Under the pieces are notes generated by a model. It ran no database searches. It was not told the DNA's origin and saw only the letters and a program-made list of their open reading frames with translations. From the NCBI GenBank assembly GCA_000585075.1, contig JEMY01000034.1:62564-126563 (forward strand): a DNA stretch of 64,000 nt, in the 5' to 3' direction. Source of the DNA: Candidatus Accumulibacter regalis (lineage in GTDB: Bacteria; Pseudomonadota; Gammaproteobacteria; Burkholderiales; Rhodocyclaceae). Made by a program: the position numbers and the translations under genes. Below are positions 8,532-17,095 of the stretch, one piece after another; position 1 is the stretch's first letter; each line of letters begins with the position of its first letter.

Positions 8532-8572
8532 GACAAGAAGACCAACCCCTCATCGGGTTGGTCTTTTTTTGC
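8526..8572 (+). repeat. Left direct repeat of the island (putative attL)
   Basis: The tRNA end CCACCA plus GACAAGAAGACCAACCC and the terminator hairpin recur at 49440-49487 with one mismatch and one extra T. A weaker, gapped similarity continues for about 150 bases on both sides (shared GCGGGTTCGTG, TTTCACTCTCTCC, GAAGTCCACGAGCGCCTC). The intact tRNA is on this side, so the accessory DNA appears to start here. Confidence 0.65.
8538..8570 (+). terminator. Rho-independent terminator of tRNA-Ile
   Basis: AAGACCAACCC pairs with GGGTTGGTCTT around CTCATC, followed by seven T. The same hairpin occurs at 49452-49485. Confidence 0.9.
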
Positions 8573-8875
8573 GTACTACCGCGTGTTTGCGCGGGTTCGT
8601 GCGGAAACCTGTGGACTTCGGCTCTTCGTACGGCGCGCCCGGATTCGGCCAATTTCACTCTCTCCAGGGCATTCTTCTCTCCGCCTCGATCTCCGCCGGA
8701 GGCGGGAAGTCCACGAGCGCCTCAAATCGGCTCATGACAAATCAACGACTTATAGGTGGTCCAACCAAGCGGTTGATTCGTGGCATTGGTAGGTAGCGGA
8801 AGCTTCCTTGATGCAGAGAGTGGAGAATCGGGGAGTCTTTCTGGTTGGCGACTCAGAGCAATAACGCCGCGCGTA
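8571..8875. other. Island left margin, no gene seen
   Basis: 305 bases between the tRNA terminator and the protease stop. The first 170 are a diverged copy of 49488-49640, ending in the shared GAAGTCCACGAGCGCCTC. No start-and-frame combination looks genuine. Confidence 0.5.
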
Positions 8876-11437
8876 CTAGCCAAGGACACCGTGGGACTCG
8901 ACAGCAATGACTGCGCCGACCTGCTGGGCCACCGGTGTCCAGATGTCCGTCTCGACGCCTGGAGTCTCGATCGACACGATGAGCGCATATCGCGCGCCCT
9001 TCTCGCTGCGGTCCCGCTTGGGTTGGTCTTTCCACCATCCGCTCACCGGGTAGACACCGATGACGCCGCGCTCGGCAATGTCGGCGGCGAAGCCCTGCAG
9101 GATGTCCGAGTGGATCGAGCCGTGATTGCGCGCCTGCTCGCCGAGGTACCACTCGGATGAGTCGCCTCCCGCCGAGGGCCGCGCCTCGTCCTCGTCGAGC
9201 GCACGCTGATTGAGGCGCTTGCGAAACTCATCAACGGACTCGGTCGGCCCCTTCACCTCGAAGCGCAACCCGTGCGACGCGTAGCGGTGGCGCTTCTTCC
9301 AGCCGCGGCGGCCGGGATTCGGCTCGACGAAGTAAGAGAGTGTCACGCGCAGCCGCACCGGCGTCTCGCCGAGGCCTTGGAGCACCTCCCGCGGCCAGGG
9401 CAGCTCGAAGAAATGGATGTCGCCCATCTGCCGCTCGTTGGGATTCGACTCCTTCGGCACAAAGGGCCGAATGGTGTCCTGCGCGATGATCGTCAGGGCG
9501 TTGCCAGCGCTCCGCAACGCGCGGTCGAGGTGGGGCACGCCGAAGCCGTACCGGCGCACGAGGCGCGCTCGTGCGCGCTTTCCGCTAGCCCCTCGCAAGT
9601 GGGTTTGCATCTGCGCCGTCCACTCGGCCGAGTGAACGACGAGTGCACGCACGGTCACGGGCCAGAGCGTCGGGTACTCGGACGCGATGATGGCGGCCAT
9701 GCGCGCAGCCAGCGCTGTAGCAGCGCTTGTGGCCCAACTCAGGACGAAAGCTTTTTCTGCGGGCCGGTAGTGCGTCGAGAGCAAGCACAGGTCGGGGCAA
9801 GGAAAGTCGACGTCACCCTTCGCGTTTTTCACGACATTGCCGCCCTCGAAAACGACATCCGGCTTGATGGGCCACGCGTCAGCGAACACGACGCCAGTCG
9901 TGCTCCACGGCGAGAGTTCCCCAGCTGGTGCCACGGGCTGCCAGCCATTCCACTTCGGATTCTGGACGATGGACTTCTCCGTGAAAGCGCCCACCGTCAA
10001 CACGTTCCAGGCCTGGGCCGGGTCGTGGACCGCATCGGTGTCGCTGCGGTCGAGGTGCGCGACCTGCAGCGCACCTTCATCGACATTCCCAGCGCTCACG
10101 ACGAAGAGGCGTTGGACGGGGTCGCTCTCGTCGTCGAGGTAGACCAGGCCCTGGCTGCTCGCGTCAAGAGCACGCCCGGCGGCCAACGCATCGACGGCAG
10201 CTGACCACGACGTGGGCTGACCGCGATCGCGCTCGTCTGTGGCGGTCACGGCCAAGGAGAAGCAGCGCTGTCGCCCAGGCGCCTGAATTTCTACGCGGCT
10301 CGTGGCCTCCGCCGTGATGGCGCCGTACAGCTCGGGCGGGTTCTGACCATTCGGAGGCAGGATCTTCACCGACTCGAGCCCGTGGCTGAGTTTCACTGGG
10401 GCTGAGCCACCGAGCACCGACGTCAGGTCGCCATAGAGCGCGAGGCCGGCCATCTCCGTTCCGTGCCCATGGTGATCATGGGCACCCCACGAGGGCTCGC
10501 AAGTGTGGCAGTCGGATGTAGCGAGCGATGCCGCAAGCAGAGGATGGCCGCGGGTCACGCCGGTGTCGAGTACGCACACAGCGGGCGCAGCGGCCACAGC
10601 CGTCGTCGTCCGCGCGAGCAATTCCTTGGCCCACTCGCCCTGCTCTTCGGGCGCCATGTCCGCGAAGACCGTCGCGGTCTCCTTGGCTCGACGCACCTCC
10701 GCAAGATCGTTCAACACATCCAGGGAAGCCGAGAGCTGCTCGGCCGTCGCACACACCAGCGTCACGATGCGATCGTCGAACTGCAGACGCCGTCCTGCGA
10801 TATCGAGTTGCTTGAGGGCCACGAACTCCATGAGCCGCGCAAGCTCGCTACCGTCGTGCCGGCGCAGCCAGACCTCCCACCAAATCGTCTCCCGGTCGGC
10901 CGGGTAGACCTCGGTCGCGTCCGTCCAGAGCCCCCGTAACGTGGCGAGCCGCAACGCACCCACCGGGTCGAGCATATCCTCGTGGCGTCGCTCGTTTTTC
11001 GTCTTCGGGGTCGTCTTTGCGTAGTTCTCAAAGCGCGTAACGAAGTGCTTCACCTTGCCTTCGGGAACGAAGACCGTCGCCCGCTCGATACGTCGCGGCT
11101 CTGCTTCCTGGGTCTGCGCGTGGCTGACCGCCACGAGTTCGATCCCCTGTCGCGCATCCTCAAGTGACGAGAGCTGTAGGGGGATGCCGGGCTGGCTCTC
11201 GAACTGGATGTAGAGCCCAGGCACGGCGCCATGCACTTGGATTCTGGCGTCAGCGCGGCGCTGATGCGCCTCGATCACGGCCGATTCGAGCGCCTGCTTG
11301 AGCGCCTTTCCGTGCGTTGCACGGCTTGGTGGAGGCGGAGGCTTCGGGATGTCTATCCTCCGCCCGTGCGGCTTGTACCGCTCCGTCGTGGGCTTGCCCG
11401 GGACGATGATGTGCTTGCGGTTCCGAGAAGCGGCCAC
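8876..11437 (-). CDS. ietS: Subtilisin-like (S8) serine protease of an IetAS-type defence pair
   Basis: 853 residues, GTG start at 11437 with AGGAGACC upstream. The S8 triad is visible: Asp291 in AVCVLDTGVTRGHP, His325 in DHHGHGTEMAGLA and Ser571 in LSWATSAATALAARMA; the oxyanion Asn451 is in VVSAGN. There is no signal peptide, so it acts in the cytoplasm. The N-terminal 280 residues and C-terminal 250 residues are extra domains without known motifs. It follows an AAA ATPase by 20 bases. That gene pair is the IetA/IetS arrangement, first seen in plasmid incompatibility and later shown to give phage resistance. Symbol assigned on architecture, not on a search. Confidence 0.8.
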   Translation of the reverse strand: MAASRNRKHIIVPGKPTTERYKPHGRRIDIPKPPPPPSRATHGKALKQALESAVIEAHQRRADARIQVHGAVPGLYIQFESQPGIPLQLSSLEDARQGIELVAVSHAQTQEAEPRRIERATVFVPEGKVKHFVTRFENYAKTTPKTKNERRHEDMLDPVGALRLATLRGLWTDATEVYPADRETIWWEVWLRRHDGSELARLMEFVALKQLDIAGRRLQFDDRIVTLVCATAEQLSASLDVLNDLAEVRRAKETATVFADMAPEEQGEWAKELLARTTTAVAAAPAVCVLDTGVTRGHPLLAASLATSDCHTCEPSWGAHDHHGHGTEMAGLALYGDLTSVLGGSAPVKLSHGLESVKILPPNGQNPPELYGAITAEATSRVEIQAPGRQRCFSLAVTATDERDRGQPTSWSAAVDALAAGRALDASSQGLVYLDDESDPVQRLFVVSAGNVDEGALQVAHLDRSDTDAVHDPAQAWNVLTVGAFTEKSIVQNPKWNGWQPVAPAGELSPWSTTGVVFADAWPIKPDVVFEGGNVVKNAKGDVDFPCPDLCLLSTHYRPAEKAFVLSWATSAATALAARMAAIIASEYPTLWPVTVRALVVHSAEWTAQMQTHLRGASGKRARARLVRRYGFGVPHLDRALRSAGNALTIIAQDTIRPFVPKESNPNERQMGDIHFFELPWPREVLQGLGETPVRLRVTLSYFVEPNPGRRGWKKRHRYASHGLRFEVKGPTESVDEFRKRLNQRALDEDEARPSAGGDSSEWYLGEQARNHGSIHSDILQGFAADIAERGVIGVYPVSGWWKDQPKRDRSEKGARYALIVSIETPGVETDIWTPVAQQVGAVIAVESHGVLG

Positions 11438-11457
11438 CCTTCGGTCTCCTGGACGGG

Positions 11458-12447
11458 CTACGCGTGGGTGCTGCTTCGTTCCTCGAGGGCAAGAGCCAGA
11501 TCCGAGTCGCGAACTGCGGTGCGGTGGTCGAGGATCGCGTCCTTCGCCGCTTGGTCGCAGGCCATCGTAATCTCGGCATGACTGAGCCCATCGGCAGCCT
11601 TCGCAGCAACATCCCAGTTAAGCGAGGACGTGTCGAGAAGCCCGAGACGCACACGCATCACTCGGGCCGCAACGTCCGCAGTTGGATGAGCGTATTCAAG
11701 CAAGGCATCGAAGCGGCGGAACAGGGCGCGGTCGAGCAAGCCGACATAGTTCGTCGCACCGAGCACGAGGCTGTCGGACTCGTCCTGCTCAAGGAACTGG
11801 AGAAAAGAGTTGAGCACGCGGCGGATCTCGCCGACGTCGTTCTTGCTGCCCCGCTCCCCGCCGAGCGCGTCGAACTCGTCGAAGAGGTACACGCCGCGCG
11901 TGGACTGGATCGCGTCGAAAACCAGCCGTAGCTTTGCAGCGGTCTCGCCCAGATACTTCGTAATCAGCCCGTCGAGCTGGATACTGAAGAGGGGTATTCC
12001 GAGTTCGCCAGCGAGCGCCGCCGCGGTCATGGTCTTGCCGGTACCGGGCGGACCGACGAGCAGAAGCTTCCGCATCGGTGCGAGGCCGTGCTCTCTAATC
12101 CGATCACGCTGGCGCTGTTCGGTTATGACCCGGTCGAGCTTGGTGCGCAGCGCATGGGTAAGCGCCATGTCGACAATGCGGGTCTTTGGGTAGTCAACCG
12201 TAAGCAGGCCCGCGAGTTCCCCTCGCGGCTGAGCCAATGGGACCGGCTTCAGGTTGCGCAGAACAGGATCGGCTGCCTTGGCATGCTCTCGCACTAGGTC
12301 CACAAGCGCGCGCAGATCCTGGGCAAATTTGCCATGGCCGCTCAGAGCCGCCTGAGCTGCAACTTGCATCGCGATTGCATAGAAGCGCGTGTCGTCGCCG
12401 TCTGCGTGGCTTCTCACTAGAGCCTTTACTTGGTTAGCTGTAGCCAT
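11458..12447 (-). CDS. ietA: AAA+ ATPase of an IetAS-type defence pair
   Basis: 329 residues from the ATG at 12447 (MATANQ); an ATG eight codons upstream is also possible. AAA+ core: Walker A LLVGPPGTGKTMTA, Walker B GVYLFDEFDALGGERG, sensor 1 VLGATNYVGLLD and the arginine finger region RALFRRFDALLEY. This is the classical clade AAA module found in FtsH/spastin-like and IetA proteins. An N-terminal 120-residue helical part precedes it. It lies first in a two-gene operon with the S8 protease and probably delivers or remodels the protease substrate. The ribosome site is weak. Confidence 0.82.
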   Translation of the reverse strand: MATANQVKALVRSHADGDDTRFYAIAMQVAAQAALSGHGKFAQDLRALVDLVREHAKAADPVLRNLKPVPLAQPRGELAGLLTVDYPKTRIVDMALTHALRTKLDRVITEQRQRDRIREHGLAPMRKLLLVGPPGTGKTMTAAALAGELGIPLFSIQLDGLITKYLGETAAKLRLVFDAIQSTRGVYLFDEFDALGGERGSKNDVGEIRRVLNSFLQFLEQDESDSLVLGATNYVGLLDRALFRRFDALLEYAHPTADVAARVMRVRLGLLDTSSLNWDVAAKAADGLSHAEITMACDQAAKDAILDHRTAVRDSDLALALEERSSTHA

Positions 12448-12830
12448 ATCGCTCTGATTGCCTTGTAACAAGCCTCATGCTCTATCATCGGAAATGATCA
12501 ACCTCCGGGGCGGTCGATTGCCGTTATGGAGTTGCTCTTCACCATTGGAGCATGCCGCAGGGACACCGAAACACAACTTGAACGATACCATGACACTGCT
12601 TCTACGCGACATAGCCAGAGTGATCGCCTTCGCATTCGGCCCCCAATTGACACAGCATCGGCGTCCGTCGTTTAGCGGTCGCTCTTGGCAAATAGCATCT
12701 TCGGGGTGTCCCACAAGCCGGTTACGGGCCAGCCATCACAGTCAAGCCGCGATCGTGCGTAGCGCAATGCCCCACAAGCAGCACAGAGTCGGTGGCGACC
12801 ACCATTCAGCATAGACCCGACGGCGGCCAA
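12448..12830. other. Intergenic region upstream of the IetAS-like operon
   Basis: 383 bases with no supported gene. It should carry the promoter of the ATPase/protease operon, which is read leftwards. The base composition is less GC-rich than the neighbours. I found no clear -35/-10 pair or repeat. Confidence 0.45.
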
Positions 12831-13286
12831 TCACTCCATCGGCAGTTCCTCGCCAACTACACCAATCCTCTTGCGCTGTTCGGCCCACAACACCGGCGGG
12901 CTGATCGCAAGCTCATGCACGCCGACGCCAAGAGGCAACGTCTCATCCAGGATGGCCGCCACGATGTCGGGCGCGAGCGTGGTCAGATTGAGCATTCGGC
13001 ACATGTAGCTGTTGTCGATCTTCTCCCGGGCGGCGAGCTCGGTGATGGACTTGGCTTCGCCCGATTCGAGCATTGCCAACCAGCGATGGCCGCGGGCCAG
13101 CGCCAGTTGCATCGGTGTGGCGGCGACATCCCAGGGCCTGGACTCCGCGGCTTCACCATTCGGCAGGGTGACCAGTTTTCTGCCGCTGCGGCGTTTGATC
13201 TGAATCGGCACTGACAGGGTCAGCCTGCCGTCGCTGGCGGCGACGACATCGGGCGCCCCGGTCCTGCAGATTCGGATCCCGTTCAC
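12831..13286 (-). CDS. HTH protein linked to serine recombinase
   Basis: 151 residues; its start overlaps the recombinase stop by four bases, so it is translated after the recombinase. The middle has a helix-turn-helix of the ParB/KorB kind, SITELAAREKIDNSYMCRML, with a preceding RGHRWLAMLESGEA segment. Small HTH proteins with this sequence regularly follow large serine recombinases in proteobacterial islands, and may help direct or load the recombinase. No enzymatic motif. Its partner is truncated, so it may no longer serve its first purpose. Confidence 0.7.
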   Translation of the reverse strand: MNGIRICRTGAPDVVAASDGRLTLSVPIQIKRRSGRKLVTLPNGEAAESRPWDVAATPMQLALARGHRWLAMLESGEAKSITELAAREKIDNSYMCRMLNLTTLAPDIVAAILDETLPLGVGVHELAISPPVLWAEQRKRIGVVGEELPME

Positions 13287-14403
13287 GCCAGCGCCTCCTG
13301 CCGCCGTTCGGCGGGCACCGGGCGCAGATCCAGCACCAGACGTTCGAGGCCATTGGTGCGCAGGCGTACTTCCAGATCAGTGGGTGAAACGATCACCTTC
13401 TCGACAAGGAGCCTGATAATCCGGGTCTGTTCAGCCGGAAACAACTGGTCCCAAATCGCATCGAGGCGTGTCATGGCCACGGTGACCTTGGCCTCGTCCA
13501 AGGAGGGATCCAGCTTGTTCGCCTGCGACAGCACGTCGCCGAGCAGATCCGGTGCGCGCAGGATTCCTCGCAGTTGTTCGAGCACTGCCGACTCCAGTTC
13601 CGCTGCCGGCAAGCGTGGCAGACCGGACGCGCCTGCCTGCTCCTTGGTATCGCGCATCGGGATGTAATACCGGTAGCGGCGCCCGTTACTCTTCTTCGTC
13701 GTGTGCCATGGCGACAGGGCCCGCCCGTCGTGGCCGAACACGATACCCTTGAGCAGGAAGGGCACGACCGCTCGCGTGGCGTTGCCGCGCACCCGGCAAT
13801 TGGTGGCGAGAATCGCGTGCACGCTATCCCACAACTCGCGTTCGATGATCGGCGGGTGCGCGGCCGGAAACCACTGCTCCTTGTGCCGCAGTTCGCCGAG
13901 GTAGGTGCGACTGTGCAGCAACTTGTAGATCATCCCCTTGTCGATCGGCTTCCCCTCACGGACCTTGCCGTCCTGAGTGGTCCAGGCCTTCGAGGTGACA
14001 CCGTCGAGCTTCAGCTCGTTGAACAGTGCTGTGCTGGAACCGAGTTCAACGAAGCGCTGAAAGATGTGCCGGATGAGCTTGGCTTCCTGCGTGTTGGGGA
14101 CCAGTCGCCGGTTCTCGACGTCGTAGCCCAGCGGCGGCACGCCACCCATCCACATCCCCTTGCGTTTGCTGGCGGCGATCTTGTCACGGATACGCTCGCC
14201 GGTGACCTCGCGCTCGAATTGCGCGAAGGACAGGAGAATGTTGAGCATCAACCGGCCCATCGAGGTAGTGGTGTTGAACTGCTGGGTCACAGAGACGAAC
14301 GAAACGCCGTACCGTTCGAAGACTTCCACCATCTTGGAGAAGTCCGCCAGGCTGCGCGTCAGTCGATCGATCTTGTAGATCACGACCACGTCGATCTTGC
14401 AGG
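13283..14403 (-). pseudogene. Large serine recombinase, N-terminus deleted
   Basis: The open part is 368 residues and begins inside the catalytic domain at VVIYKIDRLTRSLADFSKMV, which in intact relatives lies about 80-100 residues in. The resolvase segment with the nucleophilic Ser and the first arginine is missing. What remains includes FVSVTQQFNTTTSMGRLMLN, the recombinase domain (GGVPPLGYDV), a zinc-ribbon-like region without obvious Cys pairs, and the C-terminal coiled part. Upstream in the same frame there is a TAG three codons before KIDVVVIY, exactly where an unrelated plus-strand gene begins. It is a deletion or recombination breakpoint, and the protein should be inactive. Confidence 0.85.
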
Positions 14404-14783
14404 TCCTCTACGACGAGGCTTTGGCCGGGCGCTGCTATACGGCCCAGCAGTTTGGCGAGAGCTTTGAGGGCCAGGCCGGACTTGGCGGCGAGCGGACGAT
14501 ACGCGATCGAGTTTCGGTGCTCTCGACGCAGGGCTACATCAAGTTCTTCCGGGAGGGGTCTCGCTACGGACTGGCCATGACCAGTCGCAGCAAGTACGGC
14601 TACCTCTGCGTGGAAGACATGCGGCTTAGGCAGTCCAGCGGCCCGCCCGATCCGGACAGCGGCGAGATCGACATCCTTGAGCACTTGATCTTGCCCACCC
14701 ACTACAAGTGCCCACAGACCGGTGCATTGCTGCCGGTCGAGAACCCGAATGTATGGCTGTACCAGGACGAGGAAACGACATGA
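14397..14783 (+). pseudogene. 5'-truncated phage/ICE protein
   Basis: The frame opens at a TTG at 14397, at the very point where the serine recombinase is broken on the other strand, so I regard it as the C-terminal 128 residues of a longer gene. It has a winged-helix-like look (ERTIRDRVSVLSTQGYIKFF) and ends with a Cys-poor tail. The stop overlaps the start of the RuvC-like gene (ATGA), which shows that the 3' end is native. Function unknown; in intact prophages genes at this place often belong to replication initiation. Confidence 0.55.
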
Positions 14784-15571
14784 ATACCCCCCCAGCAGAG
14801 TGCTACGGCAGATGGGAAAAAGCTTGCCATCTGGACCCCGGAGTTTTCCATCTGCCTCAGATGGAAATTGTTTGCCATCTGGATTTCTCGGGAAATCAAG
14901 CACTTGACACGCAGATGGAAAAGCCGGCAGATGGAAACGCTGCGATCTTTCCATCTGGCGGAAATGCCCGTGTTTACTGGCTTTGCGAGGCATTTCCAGA
15001 TGGAGAAATCTCTCCCTCCTACTACGTAGGAGAGGGAACAGAGGTTCCCTCGCCCTTACGTAGAGAGGCGTCTGCCCCATGCTGGCGGGTAACCGACCCG
15101 GAGAATGCTACCTGTCTGTTGGCCCTGGATCTGGGTACGCAGACCGGTTGGGCGTTGCGCAGTCGGGATGGATCCATCGTCAGCGGCTCGGAGTCGTTCC
15201 GACCTGGACGCTTCGAGGGAGGCGGGATGCGCTTCCTGCGATTCAAGCGCTGGCTCACCGAGATCAAGCAGTCGGTCGACGGCATCGATGCGGTGTACTT
15301 CGAAGAGGTGCGTCGTCACGCCGGTGTCGATGCGGCGCACGCTTACGGCGGTTTCCTGGCGCATCTGACCGCGTGGTGCGAGCACCACGAGATTCCCTAC
15401 CAGGGCGTGCCGGTCGGGACGATCAAGAAGCACGCCACCGGCAAGGGCAACGCCGGCAAGGACGCGATGATCACCGCCGCCAAGGCACGGGGACTCGATC
15501 CGCAGGACGACAACGAAGCCGATGCGCTCGCCCTGCTGGCATGGGCAGTGGCTCAGGAGGTGGCGTCATGA
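14780..15571 (+). CDS. Phage RuvC-like Holliday-junction nuclease
   Basis: 263 residues when started at the ATG that overlaps the previous stop. The RNase H-fold part starts near residue 112 with LLALDLGTQTGWALRS (first Asp), then DAVYFEEVRRHAGVDAAHAYGG (Glu), and ends with DDNEADALALLAWA (C-terminal Asp pair). This matches RuvC-like resolvases of siphoviruses. The first 110 residues have no family resemblance and coincide with a DNA-level repeat array and a hairpin, so the true start may be a TTG near 15118. The stop overlaps the next ATG, placing it in a tight operon. Confidence 0.75.
   Translation: MNTPPAECYGRWEKACHLDPGVFHLPQMEIVCHLDFSGNQALDTQMEKPADGNAAIFPSGGNARVYWLCEAFPDGEISPSYYVGEGTEVPSPLRREASAPCWRVTDPENATCLLALDLGTQTGWALRSRDGSIVSGSESFRPGRFEGGGMRFLRFKRWLTEIKQSVDGIDAVYFEEVRRHAGVDAAHAYGGFLAHLTAWCEHHEIPYQGVPVGTIKKHATGKGNAGKDAMITAAKARGLDPQDDNEADALALLAWAVAQEVAS
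14810..15004. repeat. Nine-copy CAGATGG/CCATCTG array
   Basis: The heptamer CAGATGG occurs on the plus strand at 14810, 14859, 14913, 14929 and 14998, and as CCATCTG at 14828, 14849, 14876 and 14952. Most copies extend to CAGATGG(A/C)AA. Spacing and orientation vary and the copies fall in different codon phases, so the repeat is conserved as DNA, not as peptide. Confidence 0.85.
15023..15064. repeat. Long imperfect hairpin next to the CAGATGG array
   Basis: Outer arms CTACGTA (15023-15029) and TACGTAG (15058-15064); inner arms GAGGGAAC (15033-15040) and GTTCCCTC (15045-15052), loop AGAG. No T-run follows, so it is not a typical terminator. It lies just upstream of the RuvC-like core. Confidence 0.7.
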
Positions 15572-15777
15572 AGATTCGTCCGCAACGCTATCGCTGCCCG
15601 CTGGGGCGGTTGCAACCAGACGTCACGAATCTCGAAGCGGTGAAGGAAACCGGCTGGCGCGAGCAACGCATTCTGGTGGTGTCCGACACCGACGAGCGGC
15701 TGGACTTCGTCGAACGGGAGTTGGTCCGGCGACTGGGCGAACGGCTCTACGGCACAGGAGGCCGGCGTCATGGCTAA
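15568..15777 (+). CDS. Small phage hypothetical protein
   Basis: 69 residues; ATG at 15568 overlaps the RuvC-like stop (ATGA). The sequence (MKIRPQRYRCPLGRLQPDVT, then a segment ILVVSDTDERLDFVERELVR) is basic at the start and acidic after. No known family recognised. The eight-base overlap with the next gene supports genuine coding in an early phage operon. Confidence 0.6.
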   Translation: MKIRPQRYRCPLGRLQPDVTNLEAVKETGWREQRILVVSDTDERLDFVERELVRRLGERLYGTGGRRHG

Positions 15778-16162
15778 CTGGACCCTCGAAGACGTCGCGG
15801 CACGATTCACCGAGGCGGCCGAAACGGGCCGGCGACTGCCGCGCGTTCGGGTGCAGGGCTACTTCAACGTCTGGCCAACCTTTGCCCGAGACACATGGGA
15901 AGCGTATCCCGAGGAGGAGCGTGACTACCGTCCGTTGCCGCCCAACCCTGATGCCATCGACCGGATGCTGGAGACGATGCGCTGGGTGCAGTGGCTGGAA
16001 GTCGAGCAACGCCATCTCGTCTGGATGCGGGCCAGGCGCTACGGCTGGCGGGACATCTCGATACGTGCCGCCTGCTGCACCAGGACAGCGCAACGCCGGT
16101 GGCAAGGGGCGATCCAGATCGTTGCCGATCGGCTCAACGAACCGAGGACCGTGGCCTCGTGA
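15770..16162 (+). CDS. DUF6362-like phage protein
   Basis: 130 residues, start ATG at 15770 overlapping the previous gene by eight bases. WTLEDVAARFTEAAETGRRL at the N-terminus and the central RQRHLVW-like segment (VEQRHLVWMRARRYGWRDI) followed by CCTRTAQRRWQGAIQIVADR suggest a C-terminal helix-turn-helix resembling sigma-region 4; this is the look of the DUF6362 family seen beside RuvC-like and terminase genes. Possibly a late-gene regulator or terminase-associated factor. Last gene of this rightward early operon. Confidence 0.65.
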   Translation: MANWTLEDVAARFTEAAETGRRLPRVRVQGYFNVWPTFARDTWEAYPEEERDYRPLPPNPDAIDRMLETMRWVQWLEVEQRHLVWMRARRYGWRDISIRAACCTRTAQRRWQGAIQIVADRLNEPRTVAS

Positions 16163-16340
16163 GGAGTTCGGATAGTTTCAGAGTACATCAGCGGGCTGCA
16201 GCGAAAGCCTGCGGGCAATTGCGCCTTTTGCGGCTCGAAAGGGGTGTCGCATCCCGGGCCGTTTTGACCTACAGTGACGGCTATGGTTGGGAAAGGTGCG
16301 AGAGCGAAGGCTCCTCCCTGCTTGGCGGCATGATCAGACG

Positions 16341-16370
16341 AAAAACCCGCCGGCTACGCTCGCTACCGGC
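16341..16370 (-). terminator. Possible terminator of the RES/Xre operon
   Basis: Reading leftwards, GCCGG...CCGGC encloses a 12-base loop and is followed by CGGG and five T. It begins at the RES toxin stop codon. Confidence 0.5.
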
Positions 16371-17095
16371 TACTTGTTCGCCGCAGGGCAAGGCATCGCA
16401 AATGCGATCACTTCATGGTCGCGCCGCCAGATCACTCCGTCCGAATGCACAGCGAGCCACCAGTTTTGTCTGGCGGGATGCGGCCTCTTGCTGGCAAACG
16501 CAAGGGGTGTCAGAACGGCAAGACACCAGCTCGGCTGAGGATCACGCACGGAGCCATAGACGATGGCACCCACACCGGCATCTCTGGCTACACGAGCAAA
16601 CGACTGCGTCGCAGTGTAGTCGTCGGGTTGCGTCCACGACGCGACATCTCTGCGGAAGGGCTCCTCGCGGAGATCAACGGCTGGCGTGTGCACCTCCGCA
16701 CGGAAGGCTGTGTGCGCGACGGGTCCGATCCGGTCGAGGCCTTCGGCATCCTGAAGAAACCGCCAGCGCCAGCATCCCAGTTCGGCGCAGGCTGTCCGGA
16801 CCGTTGCCGCACCGTAGAAAACGCCCAAGTCGGTTGCGGACCGGAAGCGAGAGCCCAGACCGGCAGGAGGATATCGAAACGGCGTCGCAAGCAGGTAATC
16901 GAGCCCGCTCGTAGCGTCAGGCAATGCCGGCTTGCCGGCTTCGAGCAGCGACTCCAGGGCTTCCTGCTCGGCGGCGCTGTCGACGATCTTCATCGTTGAA
17001 GCCACGTGCTGGGCTTCAACGATACGCCAGGTTGAACCGCGCCAGGCCCGGGCCTCAGACGAGACCGCGAGAGGCGTCCAGGTAGTGGACGACAC
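16370..17095 (-). CDS. RES-domain toxin
   Basis: The RES fold is clear: TWRIVEAQHVAST, LLATPFRYPPAGLGSRFR, GVFYGAATVRTACAE and the C-terminal QNWWLAVHSDGVIWRRDHEV. RES toxins degrade NAD+ and stop growth; the conserved Arg, Tyr and Glu of the family are present in the FRYPP/GSRFR, FYGA and TACAE stretches. The start is uncertain: no ATG lies between the antitoxin stop and WRIVEA, so I take the GTG at 17095, which overlaps the antitoxin by 41 bases. An internal ATG (MKIVDS) would cut off the conserved first motif. A truncated relative lies at 52090-52180. Confidence 0.82.
   Translation of the reverse strand: MSSTTWTPLAVSSEARAWRGSTWRIVEAQHVASTMKIVDSAAEQEALESLLEAGKPALPDATSGLDYLLATPFRYPPAGLGSRFRSATDLGVFYGAATVRTACAELGCWRWRFLQDAEGLDRIGPVAHTAFRAEVHTPAVDLREEPFRRDVASWTQPDDYTATQSFARVARDAGVGAIVYGSVRDPQPSWCLAVLTPLAFASKRPHPARQNWWLAVHSDGVIWRRDHEVIAFAMPCPAANK

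Noticed and set aside
14810..15004. CRISPR array
   Set aside because: The repeat is only seven to ten bases, occurs in both orientations and has irregular spacing. No cas gene is present.
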